A stretch of 64,000 bases of DNA from RCIO01 sp965232405 (GCA_965232405.1 OZ246966.1:1426001-1490000), one strand, 5' to 3'. Numbered from the stretch's first letter, positions 52,209-61,647 are shown. Made by a program: numbers and translations. Notes: a model not told the origin generated them from the letters alone.

Positions 52209-52634
52209 TTTCCTTTGTGACTGTCGGATTAGGTAATCAACATCGGTTTCCGCAAGTTTCGATAGCTTGATGACGAGCGGATTTGGGTCAAGATAAGTTG
52301 CACCATCGGGCGCCTTAACGGGCGCCAACAACTTAAGGTGCTCAAGCTGGGCAATGCTCCTTTGAACGGTACGCGGACTTGTTCCCATGCGTTTTGCGAT
52401 AATCGACGAGCGCGGAAAGGGCTTTTGTTCCGCGTACCACCAGTGCATGAGCACATTAAGCAAGACAACCAAGTCCGTAGCCGACAACTCAAGCGTCTTT
52501 TGATGCTTCAAAAGTAAATCTGGAACGGCTTGGAACCCGGCATCTGCCGCCTTTCCCCACTTTTCGGAAATGCGCGGACCGCCGGATTCAATCTTTGCCG
52601 AGCCCAACTCGCTATTTGGATCAATCGATTTCAT
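52194..52634 (-). CDS. HTH/winged-helix protein, 3' end overlapping the tRNA-like gene
   Basis: 146 aa. A winged-helix core (about 40-110: TLELSATDLVVLLNVLMHWW, then SSIIAKRMGTSPRTVQRSI, AQLEHLKLLAPVK) resembles replication-initiator and plasmid helix-turn-helix proteins. The last codons, RAVA and the TAA stop, are the first 15 nt of the tRNA-like gene read on the same strand. The promoter must lie in 52635-52766, after lepA's stop, and direct repeats ATTTTGGTA occur before the start. Base composition is low here, suggesting transfer. Confidence 0.75.
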   Translation of the reverse strand: MKSIDPNSELGSAKIESGGPRISEKWGKAADAGFQAVPDLLLKHQKTLELSATDLVVLLNVLMHWWYAEQKPFPRSSIIAKRMGTSPRTVQRSIAQLEHLKLLAPVKAPDGATYLDPNPLVIKLSKLAETDVDYLIRQSQRKRAVA

Positions 52635-52666
52635 ACCAAAATATTAACAGAACCGATTACCAAAAT
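52634..52666 (-). repeat. Direct repeat ATTTTGGTA before the HTH gene
   Basis: ATTTTGGTA occurs on the minus strand at 52658-52666 and 52634-52642 (24-nt period), the second copy running into the start codon. Could be an operator for the HTH protein; two 9-mers are weak evidence. Confidence 0.4.
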
Positions 52667-52766
52667 CAAGATATCTGTTTAACAACGCGGCGCCTGTGTC
52701 GCTTTTTCTGACGTACACGACATTTCGATCAAGAGTCGTCGGCTTGCCTAGGCGTACCCAGCGGGC

Positions 52767-54572
52767 CTAATCGCCCATCTTCAGCGCTTCGATGAACGCC
52801 GCCTGGGGGATTTCCACGCGGCCGAACTGGCGCATCTTCTTCTTGCCCTCTTTCTGCTTCTCCAGCAGTTTTCGTTTACGCGTCACGTCGCCGCCATAAC
52901 ATTTGGCAGTGACGTCCTTCCTGAGGGCCGCGATGGTTTCGCGCGCGATGACCTTGCCGCCGATCGCCGCCTGGATCGGGATCTTGAACATGTGGCGGGG
53001 GATAAGGTCCTTCAGCTTCTCGCACATGGCGCGGCCGCGCTTTTCCGCCGCCTGGCGATGGACCAGCATGGAGAGCGCATCGACCGGCTCCTCGTTGACG
53101 AGGATCGACATCTTGACGAGGTCGCCCTCGCGGTAGCCGGTGAGCTGGTAGTCGAAGCTGGCGTAACCGCGTGAGATGGACTTCAGCCGGTCGTAGAAAT
53201 CGAACACCACCTCGTTGAGCGGCAGATCGTAGGTGAGCATGGCGCGGGCGCCGGCATATGACAGGTCGTGCTGAATGCCGCGGCGCTCCTGGCAGAGCGT
53301 GAGGATGGAGCCCAGATAATCGTCCGGCGTGAGGATGGTGGCGCGGATCCACGGCTCCTCGATCGAGGCGATCTTGACCACGTCGGGCATGTCGGCCGGG
53401 TTGTGCAGCTCCAGCGTGGAGCCGTCGGTCATCAGCATGCGGTAGACGACGGAAGGCGCGGTGGCGATCAGGTCGAGGTCGAACTCGCGCTCCAGCCGTT
53501 CCTGGATGATCTCCAGGTGAAGCAGGCCGAGAAAGCCGCAGCGGAAGCCGAAGCCGAGCGCTGCCGAGGTCTCCATCTCGAAGGAGAAGCTGGCGTCGTT
53601 GAGCCGCAGCTTGCCCATCGCGGCGCGCAGATCTTCGAAATCGGCGGCATCGACGGGGAACAGGCCGCAGAACACCACCGGCTGGGCCGGCTTGAAGCCC
53701 GGCAGCGGCGTGGTGGTGGGGCGGCGCTCGTCGGTGATGGTGTCACCCACGCGCGTGTCGGCTACCTCCTTGATGGAGGCGGTGATGAAACCCAGCTCGC
53801 CGGGGCCGAGCTCGCCGGTCAGCACCATTTTGGGCGTGATCACGCCGACGCGGTCGACAAGATATTTGGCGCCGGTGCCCATCATGCGGATCTGCTGACC
53901 CTTTTTCAGCTTGCCGTCGACGATGCGGACCAGAACGATGACGCCGAGATAAGAGTCGTACCAGCTGTCGACCAGCATGGCCTTCAGCGGGGCGTCAGCG
54001 TCGCCCTCCTTCGGCGGCGGCAGCTTCTTGACGATTGCTTCCAGCACGTCGGGGACGCCCTTGCCGGTCTTGGCCGAGATCATCACCGCGTCGGACGCGT
54101 CAAGGCCGATGACGTCCTCGACCTGCTCCTTGATGCGCTCGGGCTCGGCGGCGGGCAGGTCGACCTTGTTCAAGACGACCACGATCTCGTGGTCGGCATC
54201 GAGCGCCTGATAGACATTGGCCAGCGTCTGCGCCTCGACGCCTTGGCTAGCGTCGACCACCAGCAGCGAACCCTCGCAGGCGCGGAGCGAGCGGGAGACC
54301 TCATAGGCGAAGTCGACATGGCCGGGCGTGTCGATGAGGTTCAGCACATAATGCTCGCCGTCGGCGGCATCATATTCGAGGCGCACGGTGTTGGCCTTGA
54401 TGGTGATGCCGCGCTCGCGCTCGATGTCCATGGCGTCGAGCACCTGCTCCTTCATCTCGCGCTCTTCCAGCGAGCCGGTCATCTGGATGAGCCGGTCGGC
54501 CAGCGTCGACTTGCCGTGGTCGATATGGGCAACGATGGAGAAGTTGCGGATGTTTTTGAGAGGCGTGGTCAT
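52767..54572 (-). CDS. lepA: Elongation factor 4 (LepA)
   Basis: 601 aa from the ATG at 54572 (MTTPLKNIRNFSIVAHIDHG), close to the 599 aa of E. coli; a TTG at 54608 would add 12 residues. GTPase motifs AHIDHGKSTLADR, DTPGHVDFAYEVS and NKVDLPA, domains II-IV, and a Lys-rich C-terminal domain ending RVEIPQAAFIEALKMGD. LepA back-translocates or helps ribosome assembly under stress. The island starts directly downstream of its 3' end. Confidence 0.97.
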   Translation of the reverse strand: MTTPLKNIRNFSIVAHIDHGKSTLADRLIQMTGSLEEREMKEQVLDAMDIERERGITIKANTVRLEYDAADGEHYVLNLIDTPGHVDFAYEVSRSLRACEGSLLVVDASQGVEAQTLANVYQALDADHEIVVVLNKVDLPAAEPERIKEQVEDVIGLDASDAVMISAKTGKGVPDVLEAIVKKLPPPKEGDADAPLKAMLVDSWYDSYLGVIVLVRIVDGKLKKGQQIRMMGTGAKYLVDRVGVITPKMVLTGELGPGELGFITASIKEVADTRVGDTITDERRPTTTPLPGFKPAQPVVFCGLFPVDAADFEDLRAAMGKLRLNDASFSFEMETSAALGFGFRCGFLGLLHLEIIQERLEREFDLDLIATAPSVVYRMLMTDGSTLELHNPADMPDVVKIASIEEPWIRATILTPDDYLGSILTLCQERRGIQHDLSYAGARAMLTYDLPLNEVVFDFYDRLKSISRGYASFDYQLTGYREGDLVKMSILVNEEPVDALSMLVHRQAAEKRGRAMCEKLKDLIPRHMFKIPIQAAIGGKVIARETIAALRKDVTAKCYGGDVTRKRKLLEKQKEGKKKMRQFGRVEIPQAAFIEALKMGD

Positions 54573-54629
54573 GGGGCGCGCATCTAGCAGGCCGGGCGCA
54601 TTAGGCAAAGCGGGAAATGCGGCGGCGGA

Positions 54630-55229
54630 TTAGCGCGGCTGGGCGCGCCAACCGCGCGACGAGAACCGGCGCTGCTGCCAGCGGCGGAAGGGCACGAGGT
54701 TGTGCGGGAAGGTGGGCGCGGGCTCGGCGATCTCGTTGGCCCGCGCGCGGCGGCGATGTACCTCGGCCTGCATCATGCGCGACAGCCGGCGCACCGCCCA
54801 GATGTGGTTCCAGACGAAGACCGGATGCAGCGCGCGGGTGAAACGGCGCACCCAGGGATGAACGACATCGACCTTCCAGTCGAATGTTGCGGCGAGACGG
54901 CCCGCTTCGTCCGGCTCGACCGACATGAACCCCTTGCCGACGAAGTCGCCATAAACGTCGAACGCGATCCAGCGATGCGGATCGAGCGCCGTCACCTTGC
55001 CGCCGAAGAAGAACGAGTGCGGCAGGAAGCCCTTGGTGTGGACCTCGATCTCCATGCCCATACCGTCGGCCCCGCCGCGGTTCACCACCTTGCAGGCCAT
55101 GAACACCGTGGTCGCCCATTTCGATACGATGGCAGGATCGAGCAGTATGTCCGTCAGTTCTTCTGGGCGGGCCTCCAGATTCCAATGGGTGATGATGTCG
55201 AAATCGGTGCGGCGCGGCTGGCGGGTCAT
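54630..55229 (-). CDS. SRPBCC-family protein
   Basis: 199 aa. Start RTDFDIITHWNLEARPEELT and the run VVNRGGADGMGMEIEVHTKG fit a START/polyketide-cyclase-like pocket (SRPBCC), then a basic C-terminal extension ending RFSSRGWRAQPR. Such folds bind lipids or hydrophobic ligands. Its start overlaps the stop of the DUF422 gene by one base, with GGAGGAG before the ATG, so they are one operon. The link to a carotenoid-like membrane enzyme suggests lipid or terpenoid handling. Confidence 0.82.
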   Translation of the reverse strand: MTRQPRRTDFDIITHWNLEARPEELTDILLDPAIVSKWATTVFMACKVVNRGGADGMGMEIEVHTKGFLPHSFFFGGKVTALDPHRWIAFDVYGDFVGKGFMSVEPDEAGRLAATFDWKVDVVHPWVRRFTRALHPVFVWNHIWAVRRLSRMMQAEVHRRRARANEIAEPAPTFPHNLVPFRRWQQRRFSSRGWRAQPR

Positions 55230-56155
55230 CAGCGTTCTCCTCCGGCGCGGTCCGTCACCAGTTCGCCGGCGTCGGCCTCATCCGGTGACGGCGCGCCAAG
55301 ACGTAGCGCCGCGCCTACGCCAAGCAGCGCCAATGGCAGCATGGTCGTGGCGGTGAGAAACGCTACACTGGCGAAAATCTCCATGACCGGCACGCCGGCG
55401 CCCTCGATAAGGACGGTGTCGGCGCGGTCGGCAAGCAGCGGGTTCAGAAGATATTCGCCGGCAAAGGCGGTCCACACAAGCGGCACGGAAAGCCAGTAGA
55501 GCCTGCGGCCGCCGGCGGGCAGCTGTCTGGCGGGCCGTTCGGGTCGCGCCGCCACGATCAACGCGAAGACCTGGAACATGATCCATGTGACGAAGGCCCA
55601 GCCGAAGAAGTTGGCCACCGGCACGCCGAAATGCGGGCCGCCGTCGAGCCAGATCCAGCGACCTTCGACCGTTGCGCGCAGCGGGTCCATCGACAGGTCC
55701 CACACAACCATGAGCATAGCCGCGATAACCGGCACGCCGAAGCGAAAGACGCCGTCCGGTGCGGTGTCGGTCTGCGACAGCAGAAGGCGCGCCAGCGACC
55801 ACGAGGCGTAGCCCATGACACAGTAGGCCGGCATGACGAAAACGGGCACATGGCCAATGAACGGCGCCATGATGCCGGTGTAGTGGTAGTCGCCGAACGG
55901 GAAGCCGGTCGTCACCGAGACGGTTTCGAAGAACCAGCCGACCAAAAAGACCGTGAGGACGAACAGAAAGAGCTGCCGCCCGGAATGCATATGGCGGCCA
56001 TGCACGATCAGGAAGGCGATCATGGCGCCCGCCACCAGTGCCGGCGACCACTCCTTGAGCAAGCCGCCGGGATCACCCAGAGCGTAGAGCGCGTTTCCGA
56101 TCCATGCCGCGAAACCCAGCCCCAGACAGGCCGCTACAACACCAAGCTTCCCCAA
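55229..56155 (-). CDS. DUF422/CruF-like carotenoid-biosynthesis-type membrane protein
   Basis: 308 aa, about seven membrane helices. Signatures of the DUF422 group, which includes CruF: ETVSVTTGFPFGDYHYTG, PVFVMPAYCVMGYASWSLAR, VVWDLSMDPLRATVEGRWIW and ANFFGWAFVTWIMFQ. CruF hydrates carotenoid end groups, but no other carotenoid gene is here, so the substrate is open. The start is a TTG at 56155 preceded by GGGTAAGGG. A SRPBCC protein follows with a 1-nt overlap. Confidence 0.82.
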   Translation of the reverse strand: MGKLGVVAACLGLGFAAWIGNALYALGDPGGLLKEWSPALVAGAMIAFLIVHGRHMHSGRQLFLFVLTVFLVGWFFETVSVTTGFPFGDYHYTGIMAPFIGHVPVFVMPAYCVMGYASWSLARLLLSQTDTAPDGVFRFGVPVIAAMLMVVWDLSMDPLRATVEGRWIWLDGGPHFGVPVANFFGWAFVTWIMFQVFALIVAARPERPARQLPAGGRRLYWLSVPLVWTAFAGEYLLNPLLADRADTVLIEGAGVPVMEIFASVAFLTATTMLPLALLGVGAALRLGAPSPDEADAGELVTDRAGGER

Positions 56156-56391
56156 ATGCCCTTACCCCAAGCGTACGGCACGGCAAAAAGCCGTGCGCTC
56201 GTCCCATTCCGGCCGCCAGTTTGCATCGGCGCATTCGCGGTGCCAACCCCTGCTGCCTTAACGGAAAGCTTGAGGGCAAATGGGGCGGTGACGCGGCGCG
56301 ATCACACAAAAAGGGGTTTGTTAAGGTTGGAGCCGTAACTTTCCCGGTTGAGCTCAAGCCTCCTGTCCCGAGCTGCGCCGGGAGAAATGCC

Positions 56392-57651
56392 ATGCCGGGT
56401 CATCCGGTCACATTGCCCATGCTTGAGGCCTATATGGCCCAGAAGCGCAAACGTCTCGCGTTTACGCCCGAGATCGAGGCTGTCTACCACCAGCAGATGA
56501 ATTCCTACCGGCAGAAGATGATGGCCAGGATCATCGTGCCGACGGTCCTCGTCTACAATCTGTTCCTGGTGGTCGACTATCTGCTGGTGCCCGAAACCAT
56601 GATGCTGGCGACGGTGCTGCATCTGGCGCTGGTGACGCCGCTGATGCTGGCTGCCGCGTTTGTGTACCCGAAAGCGCGCCAGCAATGGTTGCGCGAACTG
56701 ATCGCCTCGGTCATTCCGTTCGCGATGGTCGCGCAGATCATGTTCATCTATGCGCTGAATGACGGCAGCGGCGCCGACCAGTATCAATACCTGGCGGTCA
56801 CTGTCGTGTTCTACATGAATGTGAACCAGCGTTTCGGTTTCCGGATGGCGGTCGGGTCGACAATGCTGCTGGCGGGCACCTATCTGGCTGTCCTGCTGCC
56901 GGGACACTCCCCGTTCGAGGTCAAGTTCATCGGAACGGCGTTGATGCTGTCGGCCGCGTATCTCAGCTTGTTGGCCAACCTGCGCATGGAAAACGATGTG
57001 CGATACAATTTCCTCAGGCGGCTGCATGACCAGTTGCGCCGCGAGGGCGCGGAGGAAGTGTCGAAGCGCGATGCGCTGACCGACCTGGCAAACCGCCGCA
57101 TGCTCGACGAGGTGGTGGAAAAGCTCTGGTCTGACGGCACCGATCAGGATGCGCTGGTTGCTGTCGTGATGGCGGACATCGATCACTTCAAACTCTTCAA
57201 CGACCGCTACGGGCACGCTTCAGGCGATGTCTGCCTGAAGCGCGTGGCGGGGGCAATCGCCGCAGAGCTCAGGAGCGAACGCGATCTCGCAGTGCGCATG
57301 GGCGGTGAGGAGTTCCTCGTGTTACTGCCGCTGTCCGAAATGAGCGAGGCCGTGCGCATTGCGGAACGCATTCGCAGGCGGATCGAGAGCACTGCCATAC
57401 CGCATGAAGAATTCGGCCCGCGCGGGGTCGTCACCACAAGTCTGGGCGTTGCCGCCGGGCCTGTCAGCGCTCACGGCTTCGCCGAACTGGTTGCGGGCGC
57501 CGACGCCGCGCTTTATGCAGCCAAGCGCAACGGACGCAATCAGGTCTGGCCGCCTTTCGTGAGCAGGGGCAATCCGGTTGCCAAGCTGCGCGACCGGAAC
57601 GAAGCGGCAAGCGACAAGGGTGGCGCCCCGGCGCGGCAGGGCCGTCGCTAA
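56392..57651 (+). CDS. Membrane diguanylate cyclase (GGEEF)
   Basis: 419 aa from the ATG at 56392 (GGAGAAATGCC upstream). About five or six membrane helices (residues 45-205) precede the cyclase domain: DALTDLANRRMLDEVV, VVMADIDHFKLFNDRYGHAS and the active signature RMGGEEFLVLLPL. The usual inhibitory RxxD site is missing before GGEEF (the sequence reads RSERDLAVRMGG). It makes c-di-GMP; its input signal is unknown. Its 3' end overlaps the convergent MFS gene by 4 nt. Confidence 0.92.
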   Translation: MPGHPVTLPMLEAYMAQKRKRLAFTPEIEAVYHQQMNSYRQKMMARIIVPTVLVYNLFLVVDYLLVPETMMLATVLHLALVTPLMLAAAFVYPKARQQWLRELIASVIPFAMVAQIMFIYALNDGSGADQYQYLAVTVVFYMNVNQRFGFRMAVGSTMLLAGTYLAVLLPGHSPFEVKFIGTALMLSAAYLSLLANLRMENDVRYNFLRRLHDQLRREGAEEVSKRDALTDLANRRMLDEVVEKLWSDGTDQDALVAVVMADIDHFKLFNDRYGHASGDVCLKRVAGAIAAELRSERDLAVRMGGEEFLVLLPLSEMSEAVRIAERIRRRIESTAIPHEEFGPRGVVTTSLGVAAGPVSAHGFAELVAGADAALYAAKRNGRNQVWPPFVSRGNPVAKLRDRNEAASDKGGAPARQGRR

Positions 57652-58979
57652 ATCACATCTGATGGATCGGCCTGTCGCGGTGCCGCGAAACCGCGGCCGA
57701 GCGGGAGCCACCCAACGAGGGTGAGAAGGAAGGCGCCGGCGGCTGCAACAAAAAACGGCACTTCGAGCGCGATGTCCCGCGTCGTGACCGTTTCGGCGAA
57801 ACGGACCGTCAGGCCAGACAAAACCAGGCCGACCGGCATCATGCCCCATGCGAGCAGGCGATAGAGGCTGTTGACGCGGCCAAGTAGCGCGTCGGGGATG
57901 GCGCGCTGGCGGTAGGAAACGGAAACCGTGTTCCAGACGACGCCGGTGAATTCGAAGAAGGCGAGTGTCAGGCCCAGAATGACGGCGTTGGGCGCGAAGG
58001 GAATGGCAATGAATGTCAGCGGCGACGCCAGCAGCATCCATTGCGCGGCGTGGCCCGGCCCCAGCCTGCGGACAATGGCGTCACCCAACCAGCCGCCCAG
58101 AATGCCGCCGACCGCGCCGCCGGCGAGGATGAGACCGTAGGCTCGCGCGCCAAGGCCGAGATTTTCCTGCACGTGCAATATCAGCGCGATCACCATCATC
58201 TGAAAGAGCAGGTTCCAGGCTCCGGTGATCAGGGCCAGTGCCCGCAGAAGTGGCGCGTTGCGGAGAAAGTCGAACCCTTCGCGCAGTTCGCGCCGCCAGT
58301 TCCTGTCGGGTTGCACTGACGGCCTGAACGAATGTCCGATGCGAAGGACCAAGAGGACCGCGACCAGATAGGCGGCAGCGTTGGCGGCAAAGGGCCAAGG
58401 CGCGGCAGCGGCGATCAGGAATGCGCCGAGAGCGGGACCGAGCAGTGCATTGCCGACGAGTTCCACGCTCCACAGCCGACCGTTCGCCTTCTCAAGCTCC
58501 GCATGCTGAACCAGAGAGGGCATCATGGTCTGCGCGGCGTTGTCCCGGAAGACCTCGGCCAGGCCGACGGCGAAGGCGGCGAACAGCATGACGACAAACA
58601 GGCCAGGCGAGGAGACGCCGTCGTCAGGTGGCTCGGCCAGTGGCAGGGACGCCCAAACGGCCCCGGCAGTCAGCGCGAATGCGAGGGTGCGCAGCACATC
58701 CATGCGCAGGATCAGGAGCCGCCGGTCGGTGCGGTCGGTGACGATGCCGGCCGGGATGGCCATCAGGAACCAGGGCAAGCGCAGCGCGACCGGCACGGCT
58801 GCAATCAACAGCGGATCGCGGGTCAGAAGTGACGCCAGCCACGCCCATGCAACGGTGGCGACGCCATCTGCGAGATTGGTGAGGCCGCTGGCGGCAATAA
58901 AACGGACAAGGGGACTGGAAGGCAAGGGCGGCGTTCCGGATTGCGGAGGGTGGGACAGCCTGCATAGAGCTTCAAGCAT
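57648..58979 (-). CDS. MFS transporter
   Basis: 443 aa from the ATG at 58979 (MLEALCRLSHPPQSGTPPLP); a longer frame upstream does not look like protein. About twelve helices, with AIPAGIVTDRTDRRLLILRM (the MFS loop 2-3 motif) near residue 75 and typical breaks after helix 6. Related to the MFS_3/enterobactin-exporter-like group. It is tail to tail with the cyclase gene and stands upstream of nothing on its strand. Confidence 0.85.
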   Translation of the reverse strand: MLEALCRLSHPPQSGTPPLPSSPLVRFIAASGLTNLADGVATVAWAWLASLLTRDPLLIAAVPVALRLPWFLMAIPAGIVTDRTDRRLLILRMDVLRTLAFALTAGAVWASLPLAEPPDDGVSSPGLFVVMLFAAFAVGLAEVFRDNAAQTMMPSLVQHAELEKANGRLWSVELVGNALLGPALGAFLIAAAAPWPFAANAAAYLVAVLLVLRIGHSFRPSVQPDRNWRRELREGFDFLRNAPLLRALALITGAWNLLFQMMVIALILHVQENLGLGARAYGLILAGGAVGGILGGWLGDAIVRRLGPGHAAQWMLLASPLTFIAIPFAPNAVILGLTLAFFEFTGVVWNTVSVSYRQRAIPDALLGRVNSLYRLLAWGMMPVGLVLSGLTVRFAETVTTRDIALEVPFFVAAAGAFLLTLVGWLPLGRGFAAPRQADPSDVI

Positions 58980-59038
58980 GGTTGAAGACAAGCGGAATGT
59001 GCATGGCACCCGCGAGGCAGGAGTTGGCCCGCCAATCT

Positions 59039-60043
59039 TCAATCGTAGCGCAGTTCTGCCGCTTTGCCGCCAAATACGCGGTAGGCATAGAAAGTGTAGC
59101 CGATGATGACCGGAAGCACGAAGGCCGTGCCGAAGAGGATGATGCCGAGGCTTTCGGGTGCTGCCGCCGCCTCCCAAATCGTCAGGCTGTCCGGCACGAC
59201 AAAGGGATAGAACGAATAGGCCAATCCGGCGAAACCGAGTGCGAAGATCGCAGCCAGAATGAGAAACGGTTTCAGCGAATGGAGGTCGCCGGGCGCCGGC
59301 AGGCGGAAGGTGAGCCAGAACAGCCACAGGAAGAGCGCGCCCGAGATGACCGGCAATGGCAGCAGCCAGAACAGGTCCGGCAGTGCAAACCATTTGTCGA
59401 AGATGCGCGGCGACGCGAATGGCGTTGCCAGCGAGACTGCGGCCATGCCCAGCGCGGTGAAGACCAGCGCGTAGCGCAGCCAGCGCACGGCCTTTTCCTG
59501 CAATGCGCCCTCCGATTTGTAGATCAGCCAGGCGGCACCCATGGCGGCATAGGCAGCCGACAGGCAGAGCGCGACAAGTGCACCGAAGGCAACCACCGGC
59601 CAGCCGGGCTGCAGGCCCAGAACATAGACACCCAGCATGTAACCTTGCGCCAGCGAGGCGATAAGCGAGCCGGCAAAGAATGATACGTTCCAGCGCGGCT
59701 TGCGGCGCGGCGGCACCTTGGCTCGGAAGTCGAAGGCGACCCCGCGCAGGATGAGACCGAACAGGAGCACGAAGACCGGCAGGTAGAGCGCGGTCAGGAT
59801 CGTGCCATGAGCGATCGGAAAGGCAACGAGCAGCAGGCCGACCGCCAGAACCAGCCAGGTTTCATTGGCGTCCCAGAACGGCCCGATACCGGCGATCATG
59901 TCGTCCTTTTCGTCGTCGTTGGCGGCCGCAAAAAGGATGCCGACGCCGAGATCGAAACCGTCAAGCACGACATAGATCAGGATCGACAGACCCATCAGGC
60001 CGGCGAAGATGAGCGGGAGCGCGGTTGGCCAGTCGATGGTCAT
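59039..60043 (-). CDS. cydB: Cytochrome bd ubiquinol oxidase subunit II
   Basis: 334 aa with about eight or nine helices. Opens LIYVVLDGFDLGVGILFAAA, the CydB signature, followed by GPFWDANETWLVLAVGLLLV. With CydA it forms the bd-type quinol oxidase. It overlaps cydA by 4 nt. Confidence 0.94.
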   Translation of the reverse strand: MTIDWPTALPLIFAGLMGLSILIYVVLDGFDLGVGILFAAANDDEKDDMIAGIGPFWDANETWLVLAVGLLLVAFPIAHGTILTALYLPVFVLLFGLILRGVAFDFRAKVPPRRKPRWNVSFFAGSLIASLAQGYMLGVYVLGLQPGWPVVAFGALVALCLSAAYAAMGAAWLIYKSEGALQEKAVRWLRYALVFTALGMAAVSLATPFASPRIFDKWFALPDLFWLLPLPVISGALFLWLFWLTFRLPAPGDLHSLKPFLILAAIFALGFAGLAYSFYPFVVPDSLTIWEAAAAPESLGIILFGTAFVLPVIIGYTFYAYRVFGGKAAELRYD

Positions 60044-61431
60044 TGTTGACCCTCCTCGGCGACGGGTTGGTTCAGCACCCCGTCTGCAACGGCAGGGACA
60101 GGCGAGTCGTCGCCTTCACGCGCTGCCTTGCGCGCAAGGAAAACCAGCGTGCCGAGATAGGTGACGAGCAAGACAGCATAGAGCAGCAGATAGACCGCAA
60201 GCGTGAAACCGACCTGCCCGGCCGGCACGGGCCCTAGCGCTTCCTTCGTTGTCATGACGCCCGTGACAAGCCAGGGCTGGCGGCCGATCTCGGTCGTGTA
60301 CCAGCCGGCAAGCGTGGCAACCCAGCCTGAGATCGCCATCGGCACAAACAGCACAGCGAGCGGCTTTGGCAGGGTCCCGCGGCGGAACACAAACCACGCG
60401 CCAACCCAGGACAGAACGAGCATCAGGATGCCGGTGCCGACCATGATGCGGAAACCCCAGAAAACGGGCAGCACGGGCGGGTGCAGGACGGTGCCGTCTT
60501 CGGCGACAAAGTCGTTCAGACCCGGCACCACGCCATCGAGGCTGTGACGCAGGATCAGGCTGGCGCCATTGGGGATCGAGAACTCGAAATGGTTGTCCCG
60601 CGCTTCCTCGTCAGGCCATGCGAACAACACAAGCGGAACGTTGCCCCGGGTCTCCCAATTGGCCTCCATGGCCGCTACCTTGGCAGGCTGGTGTTCCAGC
60701 GTGTTGAGGCCGTGCTGATCGCCGGCAAGGATTTGCAGCGGAATGAGGATTGCGCCGAGCGCGATGCCGGTGCGCAGCGCCTTCCACATCGATTCCGAGC
60801 GATCGCCAACCAGCCAGCGCAGCGCTGAAAGGCCGGCAATGAGGAAGGCTACCGTGAGGCCCGAAGCCAGCAGCATGTGGATCAGCCGCCAGGGGAATGA
60901 CGGGTTGAAAACAACCGCCCACCAGTCTGTGGCATGGGCTACGCCGTCGCGCATCTCGAACCCGGCGGGTGTCTGCATCCAGGAATTGAGCGCCAGGATC
61001 CACACAGCCGACATGGTCGTGCCGAACGCAACGAGGAAAGTTGCCAGCGTGTGCATGCGGTTCGACACGCGACGGAAGCCGAACAGCATGATGCCGAGGA
61101 ACACGGCCTCAAGGAAGAAAGCGGTGAGCACCTCATAGGCCAGAAGCGGACCTGCGATGTTGCCGACCTTTTCCATGTAGCCCGGCCAGTTGGTGCCGAA
61201 CTGGAAACTCATGGTGACGCCCGAAACCACGCCAAGGGCAAAGGACAGCGCGAACACCTTCACCCAGAAGAAATAGGCGCGCATCCACGCTATGTCGGCG
61301 GTGCGGGCGTAGCGGACCTTGAAGAAAAGCAGAACCCAGCCGAGCGCGATCGTGATCGTCGGGAACAGGATGTGGAAGGAAATGTTCGCGGCGAACTGGA
61401 TGCGGGACAGCAGATAGGCGTCGGTTTCCAT
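60040..61431 (-). CDS. cydA: Cytochrome bd-type (CioA-like) ubiquinol oxidase subunit I
   Basis: 463 aa with nine or so helices. Opens SRIQFAANISFHILFPTITI, has heme His ligands in conserved places and GRQPWLVTGVMTTKEALGPV, the CydA motif. It is shorter than E. coli CydA (about 522 aa) because the Q loop is reduced, which marks the CioAB cyanide-insensitive subgroup. It oxidises quinol and reduces O2 without proton pumping. cydB follows with a 4-nt overlap. Confidence 0.93.
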   Translation of the reverse strand: METDAYLLSRIQFAANISFHILFPTITIALGWVLLFFKVRYARTADIAWMRAYFFWVKVFALSFALGVVSGVTMSFQFGTNWPGYMEKVGNIAGPLLAYEVLTAFFLEAVFLGIMLFGFRRVSNRMHTLATFLVAFGTTMSAVWILALNSWMQTPAGFEMRDGVAHATDWWAVVFNPSFPWRLIHMLLASGLTVAFLIAGLSALRWLVGDRSESMWKALRTGIALGAILIPLQILAGDQHGLNTLEHQPAKVAAMEANWETRGNVPLVLFAWPDEEARDNHFEFSIPNGASLILRHSLDGVVPGLNDFVAEDGTVLHPPVLPVFWGFRIMVGTGILMLVLSWVGAWFVFRRGTLPKPLAVLFVPMAISGWVATLAGWYTTEIGRQPWLVTGVMTTKEALGPVPAGQVGFTLAVYLLLYAVLLVTYLGTLVFLARKAAREGDDSPVPAVADGVLNQPVAEEGQQ

Positions 61432-61647
61432 CGGGCTACCTCTCGGCCACGTATGGACGATGCGTGGCCGCTGGTCGAAACCTAGGGTGAGAGGCCGATT
61501 GGGTCAAAGCGGCCGGGTGGCGCAGGGGCGCGATGTCGCGGCAGTATCAGGAAACTGGTAGGGCCAGATGGCGAATCCCTTGGACCGCCAGCGCAAATCG
61601 CGATAGGCGCTCGAAGCGGAATTCGAGAACGCATTACGGAGCCGGCC

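Noticed and set aside
51084..52634. CRISPR array, toxin-antitoxin pair or phage cassette in the island
   Set aside because: No regular repeats, and the proteins do not match known toxin-antitoxin or phage structural families by eye.
57648..59393. Full 581-codon frame for the MFS gene
   Set aside because: The first 138 codons have no membrane or protein character; the transporter starts at 58979.
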